A program made the position numbers and the translations under genes. From Acidobacteriota bacterium (lineage in GTDB: Bacteria; Acidobacteriota; Terriglobia; Acidiferrales; UBA7541), in assembly GCA_003224085.1 (NCBI GenBank), contig QHYK01000044.1, positions 1-64,000 on the forward strand: a stretch of DNA of 64,000 nucleotides. The letters are read 5' to 3'. Positions within the stretch are counted from its first letter, which is position 1; each line of letters starts with the position of its first letter. This document shows positions 54,798 through 63,593 of this stretch, piece after piece. The notes beneath the pieces were generated by a model. That model was not told the DNA's origin. It ran no database searches and saw nothing but the letters and a program-made list of their open reading frames with translations.

Positions 54798-55721
54798 TCA
54801 CTCCAGCGGCCAGAGCCAGGCAGCACCGCGCACGCCGCTGGAATCTCCGTGTTTTGCGGGAACCAGAGGCGTGTCCGCTTCTTTTCCAAAAACATATTTT
54901 GCCAGCCGTCCCGGAACATTTTTGTAGATGCGCGACATTTGCGAAGCGCCTCCGCCCATCACGATCACGTCGGGGTCGAGCAGATTGATGACCCCGGACA
55001 GCCCGCGCGTCAGCCGGTCTTCGAAGCGCTCCAACGCCGCCAGGGCCGCGGGTTCTCCAGCTTCGCTTCTCGCGAGAATCTCGGGCCCGTGAAGAGAAAT
55101 GGTTGTTGCGCGCTCGTAGTCTTTCTCAAGGCCGGTCCCGGAAATCCACGTTTCGATGCAGCCGTTTTTCCCGCAGTAGCAGGGGGGCCCGGGAAATTCC
55201 TCCGCGCGCATCCAAGGGAGAGTGTTGTGCCCCCATTCGCCGGCAACGCCATTCGAACCGCCGTGGACGCGGCCATCCACGGCGATTCCGCCGCCGCAGC
55301 CCGTGCCAAGAATCACCCCCAAGACGATATGTTTGCCGGCTCCCGCTCCGTCTGTGGCTTCGGAAACCGCGAGGCAATTCGCATCGTTCGCGCAACGAAC
55401 TTCACGGCTGAGGGCCCGGCTTAAATCTTTGTCAAAGGGCTTTCCGTTAAGCCAGGTGGAATTCGCATTCTTAACGAGACCGGTTCGCGTGGAAACGGTT
55501 CCTGGGATTCCCACACCCACGCTTCCGACGCGGCCAAGTTGCTTCTCCATTTCCTTCACGCCATCCGCAATGGCGCGCACGGTGGCCTCGTAATCGAATC
55601 GCGGGGTGGGGATACGGTGCCGGTGCAATTCGACGCCGTCACGTTCGAGGGCGACGAACTCGATTTTTGTTCCCCCAAGATCCACGCCAATGCGAACGGA
55701 ATCTCGTTTCTGAACAGCCAT
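54798..55721 (-). CDS. ROK-family sugar kinase (glucokinase/fructokinase-like)
   Basis: Phosphorylates a hexose with ATP. The start at 55721 ([20 protein letters not shown]; 307 aa) is preferred over 55751. Phosphate motif [14 protein letters not shown]; catalytic Asp in [20 protein letters not shown]; adenosine side [23 protein letters not shown] zinc-type motif [22 protein letters not shown] metal His. [15 protein letters not shown] near the end. The exact sugar (glucose, fructose or mannose) is not fixed by sequence. Confidence 0.92.
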   Translation of the reverse strand: MAVQKRDSVRIGVDLGGTKIEFVALERDGVELHRHRIPTPRFDYEATVRAIADGVKEMEKQLGRVGSVGVGIPGTVSTRTGLVKNANSTWLNGKPFDKDLSRALSREVRCANDANCLAVSEATDGAGAGKHIVLGVILGTGCGGGIAVDGRVHGGSNGVAGEWGHNTLPWMRAEEFPGPPCYCGKNGCIETWISGTGLEKDYERATTISLHGPEILARSEAGEPAALAALERFEDRLTRGLSGVINLLDPDVIVMGGGASQMSRIYKNVPGRLAKYVFGKEADTPLVPAKHGDSSGVRGAAWLWPLE

Positions 55722-55878
55722 CGTGCGCGTCCCCTTTCGAACGGAGAGCATTCTACCTTGCGGGCTTGAATTCGGAAGTCAAAAGCAGATCCCTCCGGGA
55801 TGACAATGGTGGACCTCCATCCGGCTCCTGCCTTTGCTTCGGGCGCAAGGAAGCCCGGTGTGGTAGCATTTCGGAAGT

Positions 55879-57204
55879 TTGACGCCTAACGCCAAGAAGG
55901 ATGCCGCGCTTTTCCCGGTTCTCGTTTTATTTGCTGTAAACATCCTGAACTTCTACGACCGGCTGGTTCCGGGAGCGCTGGTCGAGCCGATCCGCAAAGA
56001 ATTTCACCTGAGCGACACGCAAATCGGCCTGTTGGGAAGCATATTTATTTGGCCGTACGCGGTCATTGGGATGCTGATGGGGCGCCTGGCGGATTCGGGG
56101 AGCCGCAAGAAACTGCTGGCATGGGGATTGGCCGTGTGGGCATCCCTGACCGCCTGCGCCGCGATGGCTGCCAATTATTCGATGGTGCTGTTTTCACGCC
56201 TGGGCGTGGGCCTGGGAGAAGCGACGTGCGCGCCGGCGGCGACGAGCTGGCTGGGTGATCTTTATCCGCCAGCAAAGCGTTCGCGCGTCCTGGCCCTGTT
56301 CATGCTCGGCGTGCCCATCGGCAGTGCGATGGCTGCCTTTTTCAGCGGAGTGATGGCCCAGGCCTACGGATGGCGGGCTGCAATGGCGCTGGCCGGAGCG
56401 CCGGCAGTGCTGCTGGTTCCGGCGTTGCTCATGATGCAGGAACCGCAGCGCGGGGCCAGTGAAGCGCTGCGCGGCGCAGGGCCGCGCACATCGGTGTGGA
56501 CCCTTCTCCGCCTAAAAACACTTTGGTGGATCATCGCATCCGGCGTTTTTCTCAATTTTAATTTGTACGCCATCGCCACATTCTTGCAGGCGTTCCTGAG
56601 CCGCGTGCACGGCTTGTCACTGGCATCGTCCGGCACTGCAACAGGTGTGGTGTATTTAATCGGAGGGTTGGGCGGAGGCCTGAGCGCGGGATACTTGGGC
56701 GATGCCATCGTCCAGCGGAGGAAGGATGGGCGTATGCTTTGCGCGGCGGCGGCGGCTTTAATCGCTGTGCCGCTCTCCAGTCTCGCCATCCTGCGGCCTG
56801 CCGGATCATTGCCCACCGCGATTGTTTTCTTCGTGCTCACTTATGGGGCGCTAACCACGTACTACGGGTTTGTGTACTCCGCCATCCAGGACATCGTGGC
56901 GCCTAATCAGCGTGGAATCGCCATGGCCATCTACTTCATGGCCATGTACCTGTGCGGAGCCTCCTTTGGCCCGCTCCTGACGGGGCATCTGAGCGACCGG
57001 CTGGCGCACCGCGCGGCGGCTTTGGCGGGTTCGCCGGTCGTGACCGAAGCTTTTCGGGCGGTCGGACTGCAGCAAGCCATGCTGGTTATTCCGATTCTTT
57101 CCGCCGCGCTGGCCGGGGTGCTCTACATGGGCTCCCGGACCATTGCTTCCGACATCGCCCGGCGTGAATCCTTCGCTCTCGAACCCGCGCTTGACTCTAA
57201 CTAG
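55879..57204 (+). CDS. MFS transporter (spinster-like)
   Basis: A 441-aa protein with 12 hydrophobic segments. The TTG start at 55879 has GGAAG just upstream. VLFAVNILNFYDRLVPGALV, LADSGSRKKLLAWGLAVWAS (motif A), GLGEATCAPAATSWLGDLYP and PNQRGIAMAIYFMAMYLCGA match the Spns/ACS-like group of MFS carriers. Substrate unknown. Divergent from the ROK kinase, 157 bases away, so the two could belong to one sugar-use unit (inference). Confidence 0.87.
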   Translation: MTPNAKKDAALFPVLVLFAVNILNFYDRLVPGALVEPIRKEFHLSDTQIGLLGSIFIWPYAVIGMLMGRLADSGSRKKLLAWGLAVWASLTACAAMAANYSMVLFSRLGVGLGEATCAPAATSWLGDLYPPAKRSRVLALFMLGVPIGSAMAAFFSGVMAQAYGWRAAMALAGAPAVLLVPALLMMQEPQRGASEALRGAGPRTSVWTLLRLKTLWWIIASGVFLNFNLYAIATFLQAFLSRVHGLSLASSGTATGVVYLIGGLGGGLSAGYLGDAIVQRRKDGRMLCAAAAALIAVPLSSLAILRPAGSLPTAIVFFVLTYGALTTYYGFVYSAIQDIVAPNQRGIAMAIYFMAMYLCGASFGPLLTGHLSDRLAHRAAALAGSPVVTEAFRAVGLQQAMLVIPILSAALAGVLYMGSRTIASDIARRESFALEPALDSN

Positions 57205-57263
57205 TTTGAGATTGCTTTGAAAATGTGGGCAACAAACAAAAATGCTGCAACTGACGGATGAAG

Positions 57264-58052
57264 CTACTGCGTGAGGAAGAGGCGACTGGCGTTCACGAGC
57301 GCGGTGAAGTCGGCGGCAATTTTCGCGGCCACTTTCTTGAGTTCTTCTTCACCGGGATCGCGAGACACCTCGAAGCGCTCCGCCGGTGCGTAAGAAGTCA
57401 CCGTGATGACGGGGCCGTGGCGTGGGTCAGGGGCGGGGGGATCGGCCAATGCGTAGAGGGGCTGCTCTGGCCGGGCGAGACTGTTGACGCCGACATAGAG
57501 AATCAGATTGGGACCTACAGGTTCCCCACCGACCAGCAGACGGCGCGCGCGATTCTGCTCATCAGCCTCGGCAAAAACGCCGCGAATCCGCACACCCTGT
57601 TCCGGAAGGACCGCGCTAGAAGGAAGACGCCGCGCGTTGTAGCCCGCCTGCGTGAGAGCCCGAATAATATTCTCCGATACCGCGTTGACCAGCGCGTTGG
57701 CCTGATCGGCGGGACTATCTTCCGTGGAAGTGCCCGAGGAATCAGGCGTTTGCGTTGCTGAGCCGGAAGCCGGGACCGAGGGTGTTGTTCTTGGGACTCC
57801 GGAAGGAGACCGTGAAGCGCTTCTAGTGCGGGAAGGCGGGGACGTGCGCGTTGCGGGCTTAGGTGGCGACTCGCGGTGAACCACGTCCAAATCGAAATCG
57901 CTAACATAAACGGTCATTGCTCCGGCAGGCGCGGCAGTTGCTGACGGCGGCGGGGAAGGATTCGGGTCGGGCGGCGCTTGCTGAGGACTCGCATAGGCAG
58001 TCCTGCACAAGGAGATAAAAACGAAAAGAATCCAAGGGCGAAAAAACTTCAT
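57264..58052 (-). CDS. DUF4410-domain exported protein
   Basis: GAGGAAC precedes the ATG at 58052 (262 aa). Signal peptide FFRPWILFVFISLCRTAYA. A long Pro/Ser/Thr-rich, unstructured segment (residues about 20-120) surrounds MTVYVSDFDLDVV. The conserved part is SENIIRALTQAGYNARRL, GVRIRGVFAEADEQNRARRL, LYVGVNSLARPEQPLYAL and KKVAAKIAADFTALVNASRL, as in DUF4410. Probably periplasmic or a surface protein; no lipobox seen. Role unknown. Confidence 0.82.
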   Translation of the reverse strand: MKFFRPWILFVFISLCRTAYASPQQAPPDPNPSPPPSATAAPAGAMTVYVSDFDLDVVHRESPPKPATRTSPPSRTRSASRSPSGVPRTTPSVPASGSATQTPDSSGTSTEDSPADQANALVNAVSENIIRALTQAGYNARRLPSSAVLPEQGVRIRGVFAEADEQNRARRLLVGGEPVGPNLILYVGVNSLARPEQPLYALADPPAPDPRHGPVITVTSYAPAERFEVSRDPGEEELKKVAAKIAADFTALVNASRLFLTQ

Positions 58053-58213
58053 GTCGTTCCTCAAAACGCGAAATTTGACAATAGTTAGATGAGAGCGGGC
58101 TGAGAACTGCCACATTTTGTACCAGATGAACGCACGCAAATTATACCAGATGAAGTCATGGAAAAGCGGGGTGCCCTTACCGCCCAAATCGCAAGGAACT
58201 GCTCAAAATGACG

Positions 58214-59713
58214 TCAGGATGGATTAAGGATTTGGCGCGTGGCTGGATAGACGCGCCGGAATGCGGCGTAGCTAGCCTTGAGAATAGCGACCGCCGCGGG
58301 TTGCGGTTCGATGCGCGAGGCAACGCGCACCGCCGCCGCGCAAGCGGCATCTGCGGAAGGCCAGATGCCCGCGCCAACGGCAGCGAGAAGCGCTGCGCCG
58401 TAAGCCGCCCCCTCTTCGGCTTCCACGATTTCGACCGAATGGCCATAGACATCCGCCTGTATCTGCCGCCAAAGAGGCGAGCGCGCGCCGCCCCCACCAA
58501 GGCGCACGCTGTTTACCGGAACATTCATCTCCTGAAATAGCGTAAAAGTATCGCGGAGGCTGAACGCCACGCCCTCGAGGATGGCGCGCACGATGTGGCC
58601 ACGAGTGTGCGAAGCGGTGAGGCCTACGAGCGCGCCGCGGGCACTGCCGTCGAGATGCGGCGTGCGCTCGCCCATCAAATACGGCGTCCAGAGAAGACCA
58701 TCGGAGCCAGGAGGGATCTTGCCAGCTTCCGCGGTGAGTTGGTCATAGGATGCCGCCGTGCCGTTGGATCTGCCAGTGAACGTGTCGCGAAACCAGCGCA
58801 ATGACAGACCGGCAGCTTGCGTCACGCCCATGACGTGCCAGCGGCCGGGAATCGCGTGGCAAAACGTGTGCACGCGGCCGCGAGAATCGAGCGCAGGGCG
58901 ATCCGTGGCTGCAAAAACCACTCCAGACGTGCCAATGGTGGCGCTGACAGTCCCGGGAGAGACTATGCCCATGCCGACCGCGCCAGCGGCTTGATCGCCT
59001 GCACCAGCCACTACCGGTGTGCCGGCTGCGAGCCCACTTGCCGCCGCGCCCTCCGCAGAAACTTTCGCGCAAACATCGGGTGATTCGTAAGCCGTTGGCA
59101 AGAGGCTTTCGTCAAGCGCTGCCGCATCCAGCATTTCCGAGGACCACCGCCGATGAGATACATCGAGCAGCAAAGTGCCAGAAGCATCGGCCATGTCCGT
59201 GGCGCGTTCACCGGTGAGGCAAAAGCGCACATAGTCCTTGGGAAGCAGAAGGTACCGCACGCGCTTCCAGTTCTCCGGTTCGTTTTCGCGGACCCAAAGA
59301 ATTTTCGTGAGCGTGAAGTTGGGGAGCGCGGGGTTGCAGGTGAGCTGAATCAGACGCTGCAAGCCAAGAGCCTTGGTAAGGTCGTGGCCTTGCTTTTCGG
59401 TGCGCACGTCGCACCAGATCAGCGCGGGACGAACGATGTTTCCCTTCTCATCGAGAAGGACTGCGCCATGCATTTGGCCGGAGAAACCCACGCACGCGAT
59501 GTCTTTCCCCGTGAGTTTCGCGTCCCCTAGCGCCTTGCGCACCGCGATGCAAGTGGCGCGCCACCAATCTTCGGGCTGCTGCTCAGCCCAGCCAATCTGC
59601 GGAGAAGCAAACGGCTGATGGTCTTCTGTAGCGGAAGAAACGAGACGACCGTTTTGATCGATGACAATCGCGCGCGTGCCGCCCGTTCCGACGTCAATCC
59701 CCAGGACGTGAAT
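58214..59713 (-). CDS. xylB: Xylulokinase with a non-standard start (ATT) or lost start codon
   Basis: Phosphorylates D-xylulose to xylulose 5-phosphate, feeding the pentose phosphate pathway. From the ATT at 59713 the frame gives the complete family N-terminus, HVLGIDVGTGGTRAIVID and FASPQIGWAEQQPEDWWRAT, and about 499 aa in total, the normal length. The first ATG/GTG/TTG codon is the GTG at 59542, which would delete the phosphate-binding loop. An in-frame TGA lies four codons before the ATT, and GAGGGGG sits at ribosome-site distance. Other motifs: GFSGQMHGAVLLDEKG, DASGTLLLDVSHRRW, GAGDQAAGAVGMGI. Either ATT initiates or the start is mutated. Confidence 0.85.
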   Translation of the reverse strand: MHVLGIDVGTGGTRAIVIDQNGRLVSSATEDHQPFASPQIGWAEQQPEDWWRATCIAVRKALGDAKLTGKDIACVGFSGQMHGAVLLDEKGNIVRPALIWCDVRTEKQGHDLTKALGLQRLIQLTCNPALPNFTLTKILWVRENEPENWKRVRYLLLPKDYVRFCLTGERATDMADASGTLLLDVSHRRWSSEMLDAAALDESLLPTAYESPDVCAKVSAEGAAASGLAAGTPVVAGAGDQAAGAVGMGIVSPGTVSATIGTSGVVFAATDRPALDSRGRVHTFCHAIPGRWHVMGVTQAAGLSLRWFRDTFTGRSNGTAASYDQLTAEAGKIPPGSDGLLWTPYLMGERTPHLDGSARGALVGLTASHTRGHIVRAILEGVAFSLRDTFTLFQEMNVPVNSVRLGGGGARSPLWRQIQADVYGHSVEIVEAEEGAAYGAALLAAVGAGIWPSADAACAAAVRVASRIEPQPAAVAILKASYAAFRRVYPATRQILNPS

Positions 59714-59851
59714 AAAGCCCCCTCAAGGACTTCGGGATAGAATTGCGGGAATCATCATCATATTCATTCACGCGGGGATGGCAAGAGACGGGTTCTTCCC
59801 AACGCCATCGTTGCGAGAAGAGGCCGTTCTGAACAGTGTGAAAAGAACGAG

Positions 59852-61060
59852 CTAGGCCACGGCGTCGGTCACAAGGAAGAGAGGATGCTTGTCGAAACTG
59901 GCATAGTGCGGCCGAAGGCGGTCGATGTTGTATTGCTCTTTGACGTTGACGACCTTCTTGGTAGCAGTGACAGTTTCGAGAGGAATATTGTCGTAGTGAC
60001 CGTTCTTCAGCACCACCAGGCGGCCGCTCACATTTTTTAAAAGCAGATCAAGAGCCAGATTGCCGTAAGCCATGGGAGCAATGCAGTCAATCGCGTCCGG
60101 ATACCCGCAGCGTACAAGGTAGCCGAGCTTCTGGTTGATGACGTCAATTTTCTTGCCGTTATTGAACTTCGCCGAGAGATCGCGCACCTTTTCCGCGACG
60201 ATGTCGCCGATGCCGCCCAGCTTCTTGTGGCCGTAAGCGTCGGTCTCCGCGCCTTCGAAGACCATTTCGCCGCCTTCAAACATCGCCCCTTCCGAGACAA
60301 GCACAATCGAATACCGGCTGGGATTTTTGCGGCGGTCTTCCACCAACAGTTCCGTAAGGCGTTCGATGTTGAACTTGAATTCGGGAATGACGCAGCGGTT
60401 CGCCGCGCCCGCCATGGTAGGGAGCATGGCGGTGAAGCCGGCGTAGCGGCCAAAAACTTCCAGCACCATGAATCGCTCGTGAGAGCCGGCTGAAGTGCGC
60501 AGGCTGTTGACCATCTGAATCGTGCGCGACACGCAGGTGCTGAAGCCGATGCAATAGTCCGTGCCGGGCACGTCGTTGTCCATCGTCTTGGGGATGCCGA
60601 TGACGCGGAATCCTTCTTTATGCAGGCGGACTCCGTAGCTCAGCGTGTCATCGCCGCCGATAGGAATTACCGTATCAATGCCCAGCCAGGCAAGGTTTTT
60701 TAGAACTTCCGAGGTGAGATCGTTCTTTTCGGCGGTGTATTTGCTTTTCAACTGCTCCGGCACCGTGGACTTGCCCACGCGCGCCGGATTCGTCCGCGAG
60801 GAATGAAGGAAAGTGCCGCCCGTGCGCCCCACGCGATCCACAGTTTCTTCATCAAGCAGGAAGAAGTTGTCGGAGTTGTCGTAGTCCTTCTCGCGGACCA
60901 TATCGACCAGGCCCGCCCATCCGTGGCGAATGCCAATGACCTGATAGCCTTCGCGAAGCGCTCGGAGAGTGACGGCGCGAATGGCCGGATTGAGGCCGGG
61001 AACGTCGCCGCCCCCGGTGAGGATGCCGATGACTCCCTTCTTGGTCTTCACGTGTGCCAT
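59852..61060 (-). CDS. pfp: 6-phosphofructokinase, PPi-dependent type
   Basis: Phosphorylates fructose 6-phosphate. A 402-aa protein. GILTGGGDVPGLNPAIRAVT is the phosphate-donor loop. The donor signature at residues 135-138 is GGDDT rather than the GGDGS of ATP enzymes, and residues 157-163 read PKTMDND with Lys; both are associated with pyrophosphate use. SHERFMVLEVFGRYAGFTAM is the substrate motif. PPi preference is inferred from these residues. It would give reversible glycolytic flux alongside the pentose phosphate operon. Confidence 0.9.
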   Translation of the reverse strand: MAHVKTKKGVIGILTGGGDVPGLNPAIRAVTLRALREGYQVIGIRHGWAGLVDMVREKDYDNSDNFFLLDEETVDRVGRTGGTFLHSSRTNPARVGKSTVPEQLKSKYTAEKNDLTSEVLKNLAWLGIDTVIPIGGDDTLSYGVRLHKEGFRVIGIPKTMDNDVPGTDYCIGFSTCVSRTIQMVNSLRTSAGSHERFMVLEVFGRYAGFTAMLPTMAGAANRCVIPEFKFNIERLTELLVEDRRKNPSRYSIVLVSEGAMFEGGEMVFEGAETDAYGHKKLGGIGDIVAEKVRDLSAKFNNGKKIDVINQKLGYLVRCGYPDAIDCIAPMAYGNLALDLLLKNVSGRLVVLKNGHYDNIPLETVTATKKVVNVKEQYNIDRLRPHYASFDKHPLFLVTDAVA

Positions 61061-61232
61061 GAATCGCTAAAACGCCTTTTCGTGAGATGCGGAACAGAGA
61101 ATTATCCACTTTGCCGCGAAATTTAGAAAGGGCTGGAGGAACGATTCGTTTCTCAACAGAGAGGAATCCAGAAATTCGATCAGAGCCAGGTTTGGGTATT
61201 CGTGCTTGCCTTAGGAAAGAATGCGAAACTCC

Positions 61233-61443
61233 TCAGGCAGCGGCAATTTGGCGGTGAAGAACCAGCAATTGTTCAGAGCGCAAGGCAAGACTCGCGTAAG
61301 TGCGACCATTGTCGTCGCTAAACTCGACCCTCAAATACGCCTGAGGCCAGGGACTCTACAACTGTGCCGACTTGGCCACGAATAAGCTTAGAGGCTGGCT
61401 GGTCCTCCAGCAACCCGACCACATCAAGCAGCTTCGCTGACAT
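61233..61443 (-). pseudogene. DUF4926 protein with a one-base frameshift
   Basis: AAGGAG precedes the ATG at 61443. MSAKLLDVVGLLEDQPASKL then IRGQVGTVVESLASGVFE is the DUF4926 core. The frame then stops early (GRV, stop 61318). With one base removed from the GGG run near 61331 it continues VEFSDDNGRTYASLALRSEQ to a stop at 61233, the expected family C-terminus. The start lies 12 bases after the end of the DUF6883 remnant, so the two form a pair. Confidence 0.7.
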
Positions 61444-61454
61444 ATCTCTACTCC

Positions 61455-61796
61455 TTACAGCACATAACAACTGATCAGCCGGGGGAACCCTTCCCCCGAC
61501 AAAACAATCCAAGAACTTCGGACCAGGGCTTTCCCTAAAGGGCCTTCTAATTCAAAGTCTATCACCTAGCGTCCATAGGCATCGCGATGGTCGCGATGGC
61601 TTGGGATGGCGTCAAGTTGTATAGCGGCCTGAACCAAGGCCTTTCGCAGAATTTGTGCGTTTTGCGCAGTGATTGCAAGAACGGCCGCGAATACACGAGC
61701 TTTGCGTCGCCCTCGTAGGTGTCCGCTGTTTAGACAATAGTCGCCCAGCTGCTTCAGACCCCACCTCACGGCGAGGCCCTTGCGCTTCGCTGTCAC
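61455..61796 (-). pseudogene. DUF6883 protein interrupted by an in-frame TAG
   Basis: From a GTG at 61796, LGDYCLNSGHLRGRRKARVF and AAVLAITAQNAQILRKALVQ are DUF6883-like (DYLLxPxHPxGRxKAxFF). The frame reads RDAYGR, then TAG at 61566-61568 where the family has Y in YGxRYVVDF, then VIDFELEGPLGKALVRSSWI to a stop at 61455. The TAG is therefore a nonsense change in an otherwise complete gene. Pairs of DUF6883 and DUF4926 genes occur in many bacteria; a toxin-antitoxin-like role is only a guess. Confidence 0.62.
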
Positions 61797-61869
61797 TTCA
61801 CCTCTATCAGGTTGTGAAGAGGACTTGCACTTCCAGGCAATCGGACATGCTCGGCGTACCGAAAGGTAA

Positions 61870-61891
61870 AGGGCGGATCGCAGTCCGCCCT
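61870..61891 (-). terminator. Probable terminator of the HAD gene
   Basis: AGGGCGGA-TCGCAG-TCCGCCCT, a perfect 8-bp stem, 37 bases after the HAD stop on the minus strand. The T-run following it is weak (TTTACCTTT). Confidence 0.5.
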
Positions 61892-61927
61892 CTCCGACCC
61901 CAACATTAAGAACTATAAACTGGTGTT

Positions 61928-62737
61928 TTAGGACGCCGGCGTAGCCGCCATGGGCTCCGCCGATTCCTGAATCGTCAGCATGTCGGTGCGCACTTTTTCC
62001 CATTCGAGCAATGTGAGCCCTTGCGAAGCGAAGAACTTCCGGATTTTGGCGGAATCCCAATTCAAGACTTTTTCCATCACCGGGACAAGCACGCTCATCG
62101 CATTGTCGCTGAGCACCGTGCGCTTCGCGACGCGCGTGATGAACCTGGCCTCACTCACCGCGATGGTCAAGCCGTCGTATTGATTGACGTGCATCATCAC
62201 CGGCAAGTCGGAACTACCGTCGCCCATGTAAATAATCTGGTCGTGGCTGATGCCGAGGCTCGCGCGAAGCTCTTCGAGCACAGTGATCTTTCCCCAGCCC
62301 GCCGAAGCTCGAATGATGGAATGCACTTCGCCGGCTTCGTTGTACCGGAACCGCGTGCCGAAGATATGATCCGGCGCAACGATCCCTTCGAGCGCCGATT
62401 GAATAATCTCTTGAGGCGCGGCGGAGATCACGTTGAAATGAAATTTGCAGCCTTCGCCAAGGGTGTCGAGTGCGCGCGCGAATAGCGCCACGTCGTGCTT
62501 CAGGCGAATGCGCTTTCCGGTCTCGACGAGATGCTCCCGCCGCACGTGGCGAAAATCCGGATCATGCAGTATGAGATAGCTCAGCTCCGCGCCCTGTTGA
62601 ACCAGGTTGATCTCCGCCAAGCCTTTGACTTTGTCGTGAAACCCGTGAAAACCGATGAGCTCGCTCAGCACCACACCAGAGTCGTTGAAACTAAGTGTCT
62701 GGTCGAAATCGCTGGCCAGCAAGTAGTGTTTCACCAT
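61928..62737 (-). CDS. HAD-superfamily phosphatase
   Basis: AAAGGAG precedes the ATG at 62737 (269 aa). HAD motif [21 protein letters not shown] (DxDxT with Gln in place of the common Gly), motif II region [19 protein letters not shown], and motif [22 protein letters not shown] (GDGxxD). The cap is helical. The PSP/MtnX-like branch of phosphatases is plausible; substrate unknown. The C-terminal tail ends [10 protein letters not shown]. Confidence 0.85.
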   Translation of the reverse strand: MVKHYLLASDFDQTLSFNDSGVVLSELIGFHGFHDKVKGLAEINLVQQGAELSYLILHDPDFRHVRREHLVETGKRIRLKHDVALFARALDTLGEGCKFHFNVISAAPQEIIQSALEGIVAPDHIFGTRFRYNEAGEVHSIIRASAGWGKITVLEELRASLGISHDQIIYMGDGSSDLPVMMHVNQYDGLTIAVSEARFITRVAKRTVLSDNAMSVLVPVMEKVLNWDSAKIRKFFASQGLTLLEWEKVRTDMLTIQESAEPMAATPAS

Positions 62738-62944
62738 GTAGTAGGACTCCTTTGTTCCCTTCCTGCTAGGGTTTGATTGACTCTGGGAAGCCCGCACCCC
62801 TCTACGAACACCTTAACTGAGTTATCCCCAGAATCCCGCACGAATTATTTTGATGGGCGCGATGCGATAAAAATGTGAACCATTCATTATACCTCAGCTT
62901 AGATGCGACGTGGCGATAAGAGGTTAGAAAGAAAGGAGATGCGT
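62738..62944. other. Intergenic region upstream of the HAD gene
   Basis: Between the HAD gene (minus) and a short plus-strand open frame. AT-rich near 62850-62895. No clear promoter pair. Confidence 0.35.
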
Positions 62945-63193
62945 ATGCAAAAAAGACACGGAACCGTAGAAATTACCTGGCACAAAAGAGGTAGCAAAAG
63001 CGAACAGAAAAACAAGGCAGCGCTTGTCGTATTTCAAGTTTCTCCGAAATCCCACCAACTGAACCCTTTTTCTTATCCGCAAAACACTTCCAGTCGCGCT
63101 CGGAATCAACGGCGCGGCCCTTTCTTGCTTCGCGCCATCTTCGCCAGCGTTCGAGTAAATTCTTTCAGGGTCTCCGGCACGGGCTCGCTGTAG
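62945..63193 (+). CDS. Possible small protein (82 aa), doubtful
   Basis: An excellent ribosome site (AAAGGAG, 7-base spacing) precedes the ATG, giving MQKRHGTVEITWHKRGSK and a basic sequence. The last 29 codons run antisense over the ArsR gene and look non-coding. Only the first about 50 residues could be real. No known family. Confidence 0.3.
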   Translation: MQKRHGTVEITWHKRGSKSEQKNKAALVVFQVSPKSHQLNPFSYPQNTSSRARNQRRGPFLLRAIFASVRVNSFRVSGTGSL

Positions 63194-63399
63194 ACAAACT
63201 GTCCGTTGCGTCGGCAGGTAATCAATCCTGCTTCGCTCAGGATTTTCAAATGGTGCGAAACCGTGGCCGGGGTAATCCCGCGCATCGAGACAATTTCTCC
63301 GCAATTCATTTGCTTGCCACGGCAAATGGACTCAAAGATTCGCAGGCGCGTCTCGCCGGCCAGGGCTTTGGAGATTTTCTCGATTTGCGAGCGGTCCAT
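63106..63399 (-). CDS. ArsR-family transcriptional regulator
   Basis: A 97-aa winged-helix protein: QIEKISKALAGETRLRIFES, CRGKQMNCGEIVSMRGITPA, TVSHHLKILSEAGLITCRRN then GQFVYSEPVPETLKEF. Two Cys in the CRGKQMNC segment near the alpha3 region could be a thiol or metal switch, but no clear CVC metal box is seen. Divergent from the SDR gene 194 bases away, which it may control. Confidence 0.9.
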   Translation of the reverse strand: MDRSQIEKISKALAGETRLRIFESICRGKQMNCGEIVSMRGITPATVSHHLKILSEAGLITCRRNGQFVYSEPVPETLKEFTRTLAKMARSKKGPRR

Positions 63400-63593
63400 A
63401 TAAGAACAGCCCCCGAGCCTGGCCGGAGTCTAACCAATTGCAGCCTCCACCGCCAGCCGGAATATTCCCGCATCGAAAAAGTTCAAACTGGCTGTAACCG
63501 TATACTTCGATAGCCATCTAATTATCAAAAGCTCGGAGGCCGGGCGGACATCCGGGGAAGCTGGCCTCTAAAAACGGAACAACGGAGACCAAC

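Noticed and set aside
61480-61498. Perfect CGGGGGAA/TTCCCCCG hairpin
   Set aside because: It lies inside the 3' coding part of the DUF6883 remnant and has no T-tract, so it is probably a coding coincidence.
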